NCBI RefSeq assembly: GCF_001625305.1
Contig: NW_017804387.1
Span: forward strand, 1,016,584-1,080,583
DNA from: Branchiostoma belcheri
Lineage: Eukaryota; Chordata; Leptocardii; Amphioxiformes; Branchiostomatidae
Reading direction: 5' to 3'
Length of the DNA stretch: 64,000 nucleotides
The stretch's first letter is position 1; the number at the start of each line of letters is the position of its first letter. The notes beneath the pieces are model-generated. The model was not told where the DNA came from. It was given only the letters and a program-made list of their open reading frames with translations, and searched no databases. Below are positions 1 to 26,640 of the stretch, in pieces. The position numbers and the translations under genes are program-made.

Positions 1-401
1 TTGTTTTTCTTCTTATAAAATTCCCTATGTACTAGTAACTAGTATCATCCAATATGTTATGTCATCCAATGCATTTAGCCCGGAAGGGCATGAATATGCA
101 ATAAACATCATTGTCATTGTCTACTGTTGTCAGACAGTTATATGTCATATGAGACACACAGACAGACAGATAGACCGAAAGGTAGACATATAGATGTAGA
201 TGGATAGATATAGATATGATACAAAATGCCTTGAACATTTACTAATTTAGCACCCGTACGAGTACTACACTAAAGTAGCTGTTTGCCTATCAACTCTTTA
301 TTGGTTACAGCAAGGAGCTTTCATCACATGAAAGTTCCTTGGTTACAGGGTGAGTAGCAGAGAGAGGATTTAAGGTGTTGATAGTGATTTTTTAGACTTA
401 C
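1..401. other. Gene A intron, left edge
   Basis: No exon is recognisable. There is a short GACA/GATA-type simple repeat around 150-215 and otherwise unremarkable AT-rich sequence. Confidence 0.5.
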
Positions 402-13574
<13,173 letters not shown>

Positions 13575-14675
13575 GCTTTGCTGTTCTCTACGATGTTACC
13601 CTTTCACGACTTGCCACGTTGGTCATAAACTCATCTTCCTGAAAGAAAAAGAAAGAAAAATCTTTAACATCTGACGTGAGCCTCAAAATTTCAATCCATA
13701 AACTCAGCTTCCTGGACTAAACAATATTTAATATCTAATTTAAATCCAGAAATGCTTAAGTTTAGCAACTATAAGGGCATTGTTGTTTTAACAAAATTTG
13801 TAGAGGATTTGCCAATGGAAACCTGTCTTCTTTTCTATCAATCACTTGTCTCAGATTGTTGCTGGCAAATACGAATAAGATTACACAGTTTTTCTTTCTT
13901 TTATCTTATATTCTGTTCCCATGGTATCATGGCGCTATATCTTCACGTATATGTCTATTGATTGTATAATCCAATACATTAAAATGCAAAATGACTTTTT
14001 TGCTATGTGCGGAATGTTAATAATGAAATACTATCCGGGGCACATACACCTCAATTGTTCCGTAGGGTTATGCCCTCCAAAATTACTAAGCTGCGAACGT
14101 TAACAGTAAAACATGCCCTTGGGGACAGTGTGCCCTTGAAAAATGTAACGCTGCTCCAAACAAAGACACAACCAGCTTGTATGTCTACCCATATATTGTG
14201 CAAAAACATACACATTCTAAATGGGCTTTATCCAGTTACATCCGAAAAGATAGTAGCTATGTCTTCGACTATTTACATGCCACAAGTACAGTTGTTCAGA
14301 TGTCAATGTTGTTTTGTCATTTGTCACTTGTAATTGATTCGCCCCCCTCCCACCCCTCAGGACATTCTAAATACCAAGGGCGCACAAACGGCTGTTCAGA
14401 AGGCCAGGGAAGGCCGCCATATTGTTTTAACACTATCTTGCGAAGGATGAGTCACCTGTAATGAGTCAGTCTTAGGACCTAGGTCAGGGAAAAGCATCAA
14501 CGTCCTTTGTTTAGTGTAAGGAAAATCAAAATCTCTTCTCTATGAAGTTACTAACAGTCAATTGCATACCGCATACATAATAAACTTCATTTACAAAATC
14601 AAGCCCGAAGGCTAGTTGTATGTACGGTGTCAAAGAATAGAAAACATATTAACTACACTACTGTCTGATCAACTT

Positions 14676-14941
14676 GTTTGTTACTATGGGGTTTGACTTC
14701 TTCTTGGGAGGCAGAGGACAATGGGTAGTCCATGTCCCCATTTATAAATGGGGGAGGGGGGCACAAGTGACGTATGGATAATACATATTTGTTTGGATAA
14801 TACATACATATTTGTATGGATAATACATAACGTTTGTTGTTATGGGGTTTGACTTCTTCTTGCAAGGCAGTGGATAATGAATAGCCCCACGTCCTCATTA
14901 TAAATGGGGGAGGGGGGCACACATGACATGTGGATAATACA
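14676..14941 (+). repeat. Imperfect tandem duplication, about 112-bp units
   Basis: Units 14676-14787 and 14829-14941 share ATGGGGTTTGACTTCTTCTT, TATAAATGGGGGAGGGGGGC and TGGATAATACA, with a short ATACATA linker between them. Confidence 0.8.
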
Positions 14942-16396
14942 GTCACTCCTTCAACATTTATCAGTCAAAAGATTGTCTAGTTATGAATACACCGGGTATG
15001 AAATGATTAATAATTTATGTAGCTTCTTGTTGCAGGTGTTACAAAGGATATGTAGCCCAGCCTCTGTTGAATGTGTGTTCCGTGACTTACTTCCAAATAT
15101 GGGAAACGCCATTGATATATTGAAGGGACACCTCGTGCAGATAAGAGAGCACGAATATGCAAGTACTAATTGCAGAAATCTATAAAAATACTTATTGTAC
15201 TTTTCCAGAGTGACCATACTACATCATGCTACAACATTGCAACGCAAAAGTTAGACCTAAAGCCATCCACAGCAATGTTCGGGCGGCAACATTGGATTTT
15301 TAAAATCAATTTTCTTGTCATTTATTAAGTTGAATCAATCCTATCTAATAGCATAATGCGATGTCACTGACGGAAAACAGTTGCTTGTTTTGTATCGTTG
15401 GTCAGTTCTAGCAAAGAGACGCCTCACAATGTCACATAACTTGTTTGGAGGCTATTTCAAATGCTTCAAGTATAAAATGATGACGAAAATACATGCGTTA
15501 AAAAATTACCGTTAATGTCAGTATAGCAGACAGGTTTCCAGAATATTTCTTCTTTTTTTTGTTCCGCTACTCTATAATTGAATGATAGAGTGAACCACTG
15601 AGTTGTCAAGTTGGTGAATTTAATGGTCTGGAAACCGAATATATTGCTGTCAAGTTAAGAAAGCCAGTGAGCAAATCTTTGAAGTCAGGCCAACTTCCAT
15701 ACACCCGCTAACCAAAGTCAACATCTTTGGTCAATCAAAACACAAAACCCCGTGTAAATGTATGATAGTTGTCTAGCGCTAGCCATGAAAACCAGTCTTT
15801 CAAGTTTCGTACGGGACGCCTACCGCTTTCTGACATGTGTACAGAACAATTGACTACAGTGTTCCGAACAAGATGATTAACTTCAGTGTTTCAGCTCACT
15901 TTGCAATCGGTCCACACTAATGACAAATCAAGGAATCATGAAACAACAAAACAACAAGCTTTTGCTTCTGTATCCAACGTGTTAACGTACAAGGACATGT
16001 TCACAAGTTTTTAATTTCTTTGCCAACTCTAAACTGCAAAAAATCTTAGTGATGAGTTTATGAACCATAGATTCTTATCTGAACACTTGCAGTAAAAAGT
16101 GGAAATTATCACCACGGTAGATAATTTATTAACTAGAAATAACCGGTTCTAGTGACATCGTCCACTGGAAGATGCCTCAGTAGTGGTCTTTCCGTTTTTA
16201 TATCACGTTTGGTTGATATCCATGACTCCTGGACGTTGAATGATACGCAAATCAAACAAAAGAAAACCACTTCTTTGCATTGCATCGGCGTGTCAAAATA
16301 AAAGCACCTGTTCTGTATAATGAATGTAATGAATGTAATAAAAAGTATCTGACGAAAGCAGCTGTCCACATTGATGTAAACTAAAAAATTACACCA

Positions 16397-16484
16397 AAAA
16401 GCAGTTACCCAAGCAACTGGATATGATTTTGGAGACTTTCAAAATTATACATGTATCCAGTTGCTTGAGTAACTGCTTTTTGAC
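16397..16484. repeat. Hairpin, 28-bp arms
   Basis: AAAAAGCAGTTACCCAAGCA and its near-complement (TTGCTTGAGTAACTGCTTTT) face each other across about 30 bp. It is probably a very small foldback element. Confidence 0.75.
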
Positions 16485-19248
16485 GTATCTTATTACCTGG
16501 ATGTCTAACCTTCTGAAGTTCATCGACGTAAACTAACAAGTGTTCTGAAAAGCGGTAAAATGATCCCCACTTGTTTTCTCTGTTGGTTTTAATTTCTGAA
16601 TGTTAAAACAATCCCAAATCACCTTCATAACTTCGTGTTATTTCTTTCTAACAAAGTATGTAACAAAAACGGTCCTGGCCAGTTTATCTAGGGACAAGGT
16701 AACGAAAACACCTGGGGTCCAAAAAAGAAAAATGGCGGTCCTTGGGGGAGGACATCACCTTTGACCTATAAGTCCTCGGGGAATAACGACAACTCTCATC
16801 ATGGCTTGACCGCGTCAGCAAAATTTTTATGCCATTACAAAACAATATGTCAGTCACTACTGACGTCCATGCACGTTTTAAAGGTATTGCAGCACACAGA
16901 AAAACTGTTTTCAGGATATTACTGCATAACAGTAAGTCATGCGTGACAAGTTGAGTCAGTGTCTGACGCATCCTGTATTTTTATACTGTTTGTGGAAAAT
17001 ATGTTGCGTGCGATGAAACAAGATGGCGGAACATTAGATATTTTGTACTCTGACCTACGCAGATGCTAAGCTCGATATTTAGAACTGAAATCTAGTTTAT
17101 TGGGACACATCCTGAGGCGACAGTACCTTATAATTATTACCCTTCTCCAGATCTGTCCATCTCTGTCCTCTTTAGGCTACAGACATTCATTAAAAAGACA
17201 TTTAAGTACCTACATTGTACTATCCTCCTTGCCAGTCTTTTGAAGTGTTGTATAAATGTAAAAACACAGGTAGAATAGCAACTACATGTAATTGTATGTA
17301 CATGTATGCTAAATGTGGATCCAAATAAACTCAAACTCTAGGAGTCGGATTTTTCATAATGTAATATGCCTTTATGATTACAAGTCAATTCTCGATAGTC
17401 AGTTTCTTGTACATGTGGACCGCCTCCTTTACGATTTGGCATGCCATCAGAAAACTGCACATCGTGGGCCCCCAAAAAAGCCAAACACCTAGAGTCATCT
17501 ACGGTTTAGCCTGGCGGTTACCAAATGGAACAGAGGACGAAAGAGACTCGACAACAAAAATACGTTTAGAACCAGGCTACATGTACCTACCTACAATGCT
17601 ATCCATGAAGCGTACCTACAATACCTTAAGAATACATACTGTAATGTATTCGTCGTTTTTTTACATCCTATGTACATTTACGATAGCATTCTAGTAAACA
17701 AATCCTTGTTTTGATTCTTTCTCACTGTGATACAAACATTGCGTAAGCTTTTCAGCCTTTAATGTGGTTGCTAACTCTCCATACTTAAAAACTTCCCAAG
17801 AAACGTTATACAGTAGTACCTTGTATATAATCTACATAGCAACCTGATATTGTAGAATACAATTTAAGGGCACGTTTATATTTTTATAGGTAACTGTTCC
17901 AAACAAAGACCACTTACCAATGTTAAATAGTGTCAACCTGTGTAAAAATTACAACCACAGCTATATATTAGCGTTCCCAAGTACACGTACACTGTACTAG
18001 TATCAGGGTTCTCCCCAAGCAATGGAGCAAGGACCAAAATCCAAGCACCCCTCCCAAAATGTTCAAATTTTGGATTTTCTCTTAATATTTTTTATGAAAA
18101 TGTGCTGATTTTTCATTAACCGATTAGGGAACACCTTTCCCCTAAGAATTTCTGGGGAGACCCATGAGTACAAAAACACTTGCATACACTACCCTGAGTA
18201 ACACGTTAACAACTACAAATGTACCGTGATTATGCAAAGGGTTTTGGGGGATCATGGAAGACTTGGCCCCCTCCTGGCCGCGCTAATCGTAATTCTGACA
18301 GATTCCTGTTTGCACAGGGTCTTCCATGTTTGCCTATGGAAGCGGAAAGGCGGGTGTTGGGTGTCGTGCTGTGTGCGTCGGTGGATTATCCTGCGCTACG
18401 GTAGAACCACTTGTTACGGGCTCAATTTATACATGTAAATTGGGCTGTTCCCAGCGTTGAAAAAGCCCTCATGTGGTTAAATCAACCGTTGATGTAGCTT
18501 AACAATTTTTTGCTGTATGAAAACTGAATTAAATTTAGTCGCTGTTACGTTCTTAATTATGCAATAGTTTCTAGCTAGTCTCAAAATTCCAGAGTCTCAA
18601 AATCTTTCCACCCTGTGACCCACTGACAATGTAGATCACTGTCTAATCTTCCTGTTTTGAATATATTGTTGTCTGTAGCTTTCAAATATGTGTTACATTG
18701 CCAAGTTTCGACAGGTTTACCTTTGTGTCTACTGCACTCTAGGTCTAGTAGATTTTATCTATTGTGTTTTGCGGCCCAATATCCAGTTACCAGTCGTGTA
18801 CCAGTATGGTAATTATTCTGTAATTGGGCGATGTTTGAATCTACTTCTAACGACTGTTTCTGGTAGTGAACGAAAACCTTAGCCGCGTGTTGCTAAAAGT
18901 TGTAAGAAAGGTATGCCGTGTGCATTCCACGAGCCAAGAGTGCGGTGAACTGTGTGTAAACTACGCTAAAAATTTGTCGCGAATTTTCTCAGTGATTTTA
19001 AAAGGTGTGCTTTATGCTAGGCGTGTCTAGGTTAGTTTTTTCTACATTTTATCTACACTTCCCCAGGTACCATTTAGAAAAAACACACCAAACCCGCCGA
19101 AGTAAAGAAGCGGTTTTACTGACACATTTGTGGAAAACATACCGGGACCAAGGCTAGGTCCGGAAGCGGTTCTGGGTTGATATAAGCCCCGCATACCTGG
19201 GCTGGCCGTATGAATTACGCGACTCCGTAAACAGAAGAGCTAACTTAC

Positions 19249-19480
19249 CTGTCTTCAGACACTTTACTCTGACACCCTGCGTCCAAATGCGTTTTCCCAG
19301 CACGTTCCCACCAAAGAAGAGAAGAATGATCGCTGTTTAGAGTGACACTTGTCAAAAGCCGTCCACGGAACTGTTACCCAACACGAAGATATATCGCGGT
19401 TTAGCAGGGCGTCCGACAGCTTGGTAGCGACTCTGTGTTTTTTGGCCGTAAGGCAGCTCAAAATGGCGTCTGACAAATTA
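19249..19480 (-). promoter_or_regulatory. Putative gene A 5' UTR exon and YY1-type initiator
   Basis: On the minus strand a strong donor (GACAG then GTAAGTTAG) ends at 19249. Upstream, at about 19457-19468, lies GACGCCATTTTG, which matches the YY1 initiator/CAAnATGGCG pattern, in a CpG-rich patch with GGCGCGCC. A TATA-less start near 19465 would give a roughly 215-nt noncoding exon that can splice to the acceptor at 13638. No transcript evidence is available. Confidence 0.4.
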
Positions 19481-20439
19481 CCAGTGCGCCGGCGCGCCCT
19501 GTGAGGTCATTCGTGTAAAAGGGCGGGGAAGAGTCAGGCACCAGTCACAGGTGTGTTCCTCTCATACCACAAAACACCCTCGCACACGAAATCCGATCCT
19601 CAGCAAACGTAACTCGATACCAGAAGACCTGCGGCTGACCGAACAGACAGTTTGCTGACGTTTGAATGGTGGCTGAGTTTCAGGGTTGTCTGTTAGGCCC
19701 TACCTGGCGTGAAGACAATGATTTTCCCCTGTGCATTGTTCTGCTTGAACAGTTGCCAACAATGCTGACTTATCTTGTCGAAAACAACGCAAAGACCGCT
19801 GGGAATTGTTGTTGTAGTGATTTTACGATTGGCTCATACACTCCAAAATATACCTTGTCGTAAACAAGACTATACCACCAGACACTAGTCTACTACAAAT
19901 CATTATTCAATTTGACATATAGGTTTGATAAGTGACAATTTACTTCAATATACAGGATCCCTGGGGTGAAAACTGTAATTTAGATTGAGTGACGTTTCCT
20001 TAAAGTAAGACCGAATGAAGTTAACCTCCTTGTTTATACCTTAACATGTTCGTTCACTTCTCACAAGCGTTTTGGCTTAATTTCATGTTTGTAACTGTAC
20101 TGGTGACAGGTATACGATGCAAACTGTACATGTACACCAAACTATAGTCAAATCGTGAGTCACAGACCATATGCTAGTCTCTTGATTCATAGTATAATGA
20201 TGACATAAATGTCTTCTGGCTATATTGATGATCAATCAACTGCATGAATCAAAAAGTGGTCTAAAATCGGTACCAGTTAATCGGTAACATCTGAATCACT
20301 ACAAAAACGACACCATATTGTAAATAGCTGATATATCCCCTGAATTACAGAATGTAATAATACTCTTCCTAAGAAAATACAATAGATTAGCTTTAGTATC
20401 ATTATGGACTAGCTCGCTAGAATTATATTTTAGTATTAG

Positions 20440-20520
20440 TTTGTGTATGTACTCTTGTTGTTTCTTTGCCATACATTGTACCAGCTACAATTGTTGAGCA
20501 ATAAAGGTTTGATTTGATTT
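20440..20520 (+). repeat. Retroelement 3' end fragment
   Basis: The text TTTGCCATACATTGTACCAG, CAATTGTTGAGCAATAAAGG recurs at 62930-62990, and in minus orientation at 21070-21140 and 6885-6960. It looks like the 3' tail of a LINE or LINE-mobilised family. Confidence 0.5.
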
Positions 20521-21064
20521 TATATTTTAATAGTGTCCAAGTTCATCCTTAGGTCATACTATCAAAAGAATTATAATATCATCCATCTGTATTTCCCATA
20601 TCTCTGTATATAAAACGATATGCGCGAATCGTAGCTTGTTGTGAGGTTGACGAGGATTTGAGTTACGTATATATACTGTTATAGGCTACCACCGGTCTTA
20701 TGTCATTGATATACAGTGTTCAACCTCAACAACAGAGTACTAAAAACATCATAAGAAGAAACATGTTGTCATCAGCATTTCTAACTCCTCATTACTATTC
20801 CGCCCCCAAGCGGAGGAAACATTTTCGTTACGGTTCAAAACTTTTTCGACCAATGGGAAAGAAGAAGAGTTCTACACGTCTACCCGTGTATACGAATCTA
20901 GACGAATTTGAGTTAAATCTGATTCAGATATTACACCCTAACATTACAGACTTTTATTACTCGCGAATGGTTGGCTGGTGTTATGCTGACTTGTAGCCGA
21001 ATACGAGCCAACCATGTCCGAACCTCCCAACCATCTTCCAACTGTTTTAAACATTCTGATACAG

Positions 21065-21362
21065 GAAGAACTTTATTGCACGACAATTGCACATGGTACA
21101 AACTATGCCAAACTACATAAAGAGATTAACAAACAATAAAATGTGTTGAACAAGACCTAATGTCGAATGAAACCTATACAAATCTATATCATAATTATTT
21201 AAATAATACGGGATAGCACAAGTCTTTGAAAAAGTATTACAATCGAGCGGGCTAATCACAAGTTTCGGATTTTTTTTTGTAATAACCAAGCATTCCTATC
21301 TTTGTGGGGACCATTACATGTAAGGATACATATTCAAATCTGTCTCTAACATCGAGACTCTT
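21065..21362 (-). mobile_element. LINE 3' end fragment (minus)
   Basis: This is the inverse of 62684-63000. Both encode SLDVRDRFE, a sequence of the last residues of an RT ORF, followed by a 3' UTR ending GCACAATTG..AATAAAG. It is truncated and not coding here. Confidence 0.55.
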
Positions 21363-21479
21363 GCAGCAGGTGCCGCCGAATAGTAGCCGACCACGTCGAA
21401 CACTAACCCATGGTTGCGGGGCGTTCGGATAGTGCTCGGGAGGCCAAATACGTGAATACGTGACAAAGCTCACATATCT

Positions 21480-22402
21480 AGACTGGTATATATATTTCAG
21501 TCCATGCCATGGTATGGATGAAATATATTGTGTTCCCTCATGTTTCTCCTCCTCCTCCTTCTTCTCCTGCCAAACAGTCAAAGGGATTCAACTCATTCAT
21601 CATTCAGTCAAATGATATTTCAGTCCATACCATGGTATGGATGAAATGTATTGTGTTCCCTCATGTTTCTTCTTCTTCTCCTGCCAAACAGTCAAAGGGA
21701 TTCAACTCAGCCATCATTCAGCCAAATGACTTGAAATTTGGCATGGAGGTAGAGTGGGCAAATACCCCCAGACGTTTTTTTTTCATTTTTTTGAAACATG
21801 CCTTTGAAAGGTTGAAGGTTTTTTGGGGTATTTTTCGACAAAAAATGGATTTTTGGATCCTGAGCCCTGGTATTACAACCAAATGATCTGAAATTCGGTA
21901 TAAGGGTACCTTGAACGCGTGTCTACAGAATAGTAGTCACATATTTGGCATACACCACTTCCAAATGACTTTTGGGGGACTTTAATGGCTATTTTCAGCA
22001 AAAAAAGGCCAAAAGTGCTGTACCCGTTCCATGTTCTATCTAAAGAATGGCCGGTTCCATCCATGGAACACGTGTTCCATTGCGGGTTACCTGAGGTCAC
22101 ATTGCACCTAAGTGGTGCGTAATGACCCACAAATTCAATTTTATGTGCCTAAGACCTTCAAAATGTATCAAATCTCATCATTGTTAGTTTCTGCATACCT
22201 GTAATAAGATTAGTAAAGCTTTCGAGATTCAAAGTACTTGTTGTTGCATCTTTGTTCTCATATAGCTACTATTTAATTCATTTATTTGAGAACCTTTGCC
22301 AGTTTTGCACTGGGGTAAGTTTGGAATAGTCCACTTTTGCGTGGGAGGGAGATGGACTGAAATATGCTGTATTTGCTCCCAAGCAAATGTCGGCCTTTCT
22401 AG
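21480..22402 (+). mobile_element. Non-autonomous Helitron-like element, copy 2 (approximate left end)
   Basis: It shares TTGGCATGGAGGTAGAGTGG and GGGCAAATACCCC with copy 1 and ends with hairpin ATTTGCT CCCA AGCAAAT, then GTCGGCCTTT, CTAG and T. A 5' block (CCATGGTATGGATGAAAT, then CTCCTGCCAAACAGTCAAAG) is duplicated at 21500-21600 and 21617-21720. Confidence 0.55.
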
Positions 22403-23009
22403 TTTGTTAGATGCTTTTTGGGTGTAGTCCAGCTAGGGAAAACCGGTTCTGTGTACCCGGGCAATGCCCTAGAGGGAGAGCGCTTTTCAACGGCTCGCTC
22501 TGCCGCAGTACCAACAAAGAAAGCTTCCGTCAGGGTCATTCAACCGTCTAGTCGATTTAATCAGACACATATTACCGATATCTGGATTTATATAAAAAGG
22601 ATCATGGTCGTCTGACTAGGATATTACCTCATTCGAATTGACAAAAATCGCTCACTTGTCAAATGAACTATTATACACATCATTTGCTACCTCTTCAATG
22701 TTCATATTAATGTCAGTGGGCATGCTATTATTTCGACCTATTCTAGTGACATCCTCTTTAGGCTGTCCTCTAGAATTTAGACCGGTAGACTTCTAATCTG
22801 AGGTAGATATAGATTTCTTATAGTTTGATTCAAATAATGGCCTAGACGAAGAAAGATGTCTAGCACATACATGTATATTATCTTGCTGATCCAATTCAGA
22901 CCTGTTCCTGTATTCTAGCCTTTAAGCGAATGAATGAAAGGCGTTTATTTTACGTTTGCGCTCTTGCAAGCTCTCATAATTATTTACAAGTCACCAATAG
23001 AAGTACAAC

Positions 23010-24210
23010 TTACAATAAGGCCACAGCAAGTAAATTTTATGAATGAACCCCAAATCTAATGCGATGGGGCGACAAAATAAGGCGGGCTAAAAAAAAGCAA
23101 GATTCCTACATTTTCAAATTTTGACATCATAAACCTTGTTAAACAAGAAATGATACATATATTGTGCTAAGTTTACTGCCAACTATTACAACATGCATTT
23201 CTCACTGACACAACTTTGAAAATAAAAGTTTTCAATCATTGTACAAGTAGTTTTGATTCAGTGGGAACATCACATATAAACAGCCACCATCACATATAAA
23301 GGACCGAAACACATCACTGCATCAAAGTAAAAGACAAAATATTAAATCAGAGCCTTTAATTGTCTCCTCTTTTCATATTTATTTGCCATCCACGTTCTGG
23401 CATGGCAAAAGACGTCTTTGCCCATTTTCGGCATGTTGACCACTGTCAGAAGGCAAAAAAAATTTCTTCTTCTTTTTTTCAAAATCAGGCGAAAATTAAT
23501 GCGTGCGCTGATGTCATCCATACAAATTACTTGTTGTTGCCAAACGTATATCCTGTGCCAGGAGAGCCGGTACCTGGTACAACACGTACAGTGGTCACCT
23601 GATTTTGGAAAGGAATGCCCCTTTTCCTTTTAATCTGTTATCATCGTTGCTATAACTGATAGTGAGATCAACGCTTTTTCGTTATTATCATCATTTTCAT
23701 CATTCACGCATACATTATTATGTCAGATTTCGAATTTTTGTCCGCAGAATCAAACAGGTGGTTTTTTATCTGTACATCAATGGCCAACTTTTGGAAGGTC
23801 CCGGGAGGATGTTTACACAGAGGACGGGAAAGATATACGTGATTAGGCCACAGCAATTAAATTTTATGGATAACATCCTCCGTAGACTCCAAATCTAATG
23901 CGAGCGGGCGAAAAAAAACGCGTGCCAAAAAAACAAGATTCTTACATCTTAAAATTTTGATTCAATCGGAACATCACAGCCAACATCACATATCACTGCT
24001 TCAAGAAGAAACAAAACATTAAATCAGAGCCTTTTCTTGTCTCCTCTCTTTACAGTTATCTACCACCCACCTTCCGGCATGGCAACAGACATTTTCGGCA
24101 TGGTGACCACTTTCAGAAGGCAATGAAATTTCTTTTTTTTTCCAAAATCAGGCGAAAATTGATGCGCGCTCTGATGTCATCCATAGAAATTACTTGCTGT
24201 GGCATAAATA
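23010..24210 (+). repeat. Direct segmental duplication, about 0.5-kb units
   Basis: Blocks at 23010-23130 and 23342-23540 recur in the same order at 23842-23960 and 24013-24210 (for example CTCCAAATCTAATGCGA, ATTAAATCAGAGCCTTT, AAATCAGGCGAAAATT). No coding frame survives. Confidence 0.65.
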
Positions 24211-24504
24211 TACAGTTTCTGACAGAAATATACCATCTGTAAAACCCCTATCACGTGTCACATGTAATATTATTAATTGATAACTGTATAATGTAATGTT
24301 ATCAATTGATGTTATAATTGATGCTTATGTGTAAGTTACTATGTTGATAAGATAAGTTTTCCTGTAGTATAATATCCTTGATAGCAGTTAAACGTGTATG
24401 TAAATAATAGTTGTATTTTATGTAAAGGACTCAAGGAAGAATAGTGATGCATATATTATCACTAATGGGAGAACCCTAAATAAACAAACAAACAAAAAAA
24501 CAAA

Positions 24505-24885
24505 CACACTCAGAACCTTCCCCCGAACACTACAACCACCAACCGAGGTTGGCTGAAGTTCGGGAGCAGTCGGACAAGATTTAGACCACGCCAGTCTTAC
24601 TTTTTATTCGAATCGAATCAAATTTGAGTTCAATTTGAGTCAGATTTGACTGCCAACCACGCCCCGACCTACTCCCGAACACCAGCCAATCACTAGCCAA
24701 CCATGACCGAACCTCCCGTCCACACCCCAATGCTTTAAACATTTTGAAACAGTTTTAAACATTTCGGCTAGCGTAGCCGATCAGTAGCCAACCTGGCCGA
24801 ACACCTGCGCTGCCGACTTTTCTCCCGATCTACTCCCAACCATGGCCGGGGGAGTTCGGCTAGTGTTCGGGAGGCCATATAAGAG
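24505..24885. mobile_element. GCCGAAC-rich foldback element, another copy
   Basis: About 380 bp dense in CGAACACTA, GCCAACC, TCGGCTA and CTCCCGA words, with TTTGAGT and ATTCGAATCGAA blocks shared with the copy at 10050. The right end GTTCGGGAGGCCA is the complement of TGGCCTCCC seen at other copies' left ends. Confidence 0.5.
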
Positions 24886-24904
24886 GGCCAGAAGCGGGGG
24901 GGGG

Positions 24905-25120
24905 GGGGTAGTGATTACGAATTATGCAAAATTTTCGCAACCGACTACGAGTTACGTTAAATTCTCAGAGCTGATTATGACTTTACGCTTTGCGGCTAAT
25001 GTACTGATTACGAATTACGTTGCTTTTTGGGGGGGATGCCTACGGATTACAAAGACTAAATTCCAGATCCATTTATTTCACTGTCAACGGGGTCTAAAAA
25101 GGCCCGATTACGCTTTACGA
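24905..25120 (+). repeat. Irregular GATTACGAATTACG motif cluster
   Basis: About six variants of GATTACGAATTACG occur at irregular spacing after a G homopolymer (24895-24908). I see no gene and no clear function. Confidence 0.5.
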
Positions 25121-26339
25121 AAAAGGGCATGCAGACCCTCATATAAGGCTATGTGTGACAGAGGTTTAACGTACATTTCTTCCTACAGGCCCTCACGGTT
25201 ACAAAATGTATTTAAAGCTGAGAACTAAGTGTCCAAAACCTCACAGGGCCCCCAGGAGAGGCCACTGTTTCCTGTGATGACTGTTTTGCTTGCGGGCATG
25301 GTTTGATCGTTCTGTTTTCAAAACAAGAAGCTATTCAAATGAGCCCGTGACGCATGCTTGTGTCATTAAAGGCGGGAAGGTCGGCGGGACCCTGTAACCG
25401 TCACTGTCTGGTACAACCGCCTCCCTGAGGGGTCACAGGTCACATTTTTGAATTTGGAAAACAAAGTTCTTCTGTGACGTTTTTGAGAAATTCGTTGGAG
25501 GAAGACTACGGTGTGCTAAGGTCTACTCTCAAGGATGTTACTATTTGTTAGGGAATGAATGCATGAACTGTACACATTTTGAATATTACAGAGTGCTATT
25601 TGCCATTATTCAAAGGAAAAAAAACTTCCCAGTTACACTCAAGAACTCAACTACTTGAGCGACTCTACTCTGGAATATTCTTCAAGACAAAAAGACACTT
25701 GTTTATATGTCGATCTAGAACATTCTTCACTTTATGGATGTGTTTGTTGTAAATAAGAAGGTTAAAGGCGTATCCGACTTGTAGTACATACCTTCTAGCG
25801 AGAGTAATTATACACTTCTGACTGTTCTACAATTAGCACAAGGTGGGGCTTTGATCAGAAGCGAGCTATCTTTTATTATCTATTTATCAAAAGCGCGACT
25901 GAAAAATTATGTAGGACCTAGTAAATAACTAAAACCTCCAGGTGTTACCTGGCTGAGACAGCTACCTGAGGCAAGTGTCACAAAGACAGGGGAACAGGTA
26001 AGATTGATCGCAAGCAGTGTCTCCCCGCTTGCCCCTCCCCATACTTCAACCATAATTGCTTTAGACGACAGCGAAGCAGTCTTTCTAATCATAAGAAACG
26101 TTCTCACAACTACAACAAGTTTAAGAACATCGGAAAACTTGTGATGAAGAGTACGTACCTGTAAAAATTGACCAGGTGTTTTGTAGAAGTTCAACGTAGG
26201 ATGCGTAGTTTTTTTTCTGTCCTGTTGGATTATTTACGCTTGACCCCCGCTGGCTGTGTAGTTAACAATAGCATTACCAGAGAGACGTCCCTGCATGGGA
26301 CGCTCCGCTTGGCTGGTCGGCAGGTATGTGCGGCTGGAT

Positions 26340-26640
26340 CAGGTGTCAGCTGGGCTTACCTGCTCTCCAAGCAGAGGTTGTGGGGGATCGTTACCTTTTT
26401 ATATATGGCCGTTTTTTGTCGCTACCCCCGCCCGTCGGTGGCCGCGGAGCTTCTCTGGCTAATGGATACTGCCTGGCCAATTTGATACTGTCTTTTTGCC
26501 ACTGAAAGGGATCTGCTTGGAGATTAGGCTTACCTGCTCTCCAAGTAGATAGAGGCTGATGGGGCCAATAGGGAAGACCTTTCTATCATATGCCCCGTTT
26601 TTCTTTGTCGATTCTCCCACCCTGATATGATAGAAATGTC
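26340..26640. mobile_element. MITE-like element with CTCCAAGCAG ends
   Basis: TTACCTGCTCTCCAAGCAGA through GATCTGCTTGGAGATTAGG matches, in reverse complement, the insertion at 33811-34015. A second, diverged unit follows to about 26640. Confidence 0.55.

Larger units (their letters stand above)
13639..19248. other. Likely gene A 5' UTR intron
   Basis: No convincing exon is seen over 5.6 kb. It holds a tandem duplication (14676-14941), a hairpin (16397-16484) and scattered AT-rich sequence. A plus-strand acceptor at about 15034 opens a 50-codon frame that I could not assign. Confidence 0.45.

Noticed and set aside
15034-15185. Plus-strand exon with acceptor TTCTTGTTGCAG and a 50-codon frame (SPASVECVFRDLLPN).
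   Set aside because: No partner exon, no recognised domain and no nearby poly(A) signal; could be chance.
18219-18438. Hydrophobic plus-strand ORF (LGPLLAALIVIL).
   Set aside because: No upstream or downstream exon and no family match; probably chance.
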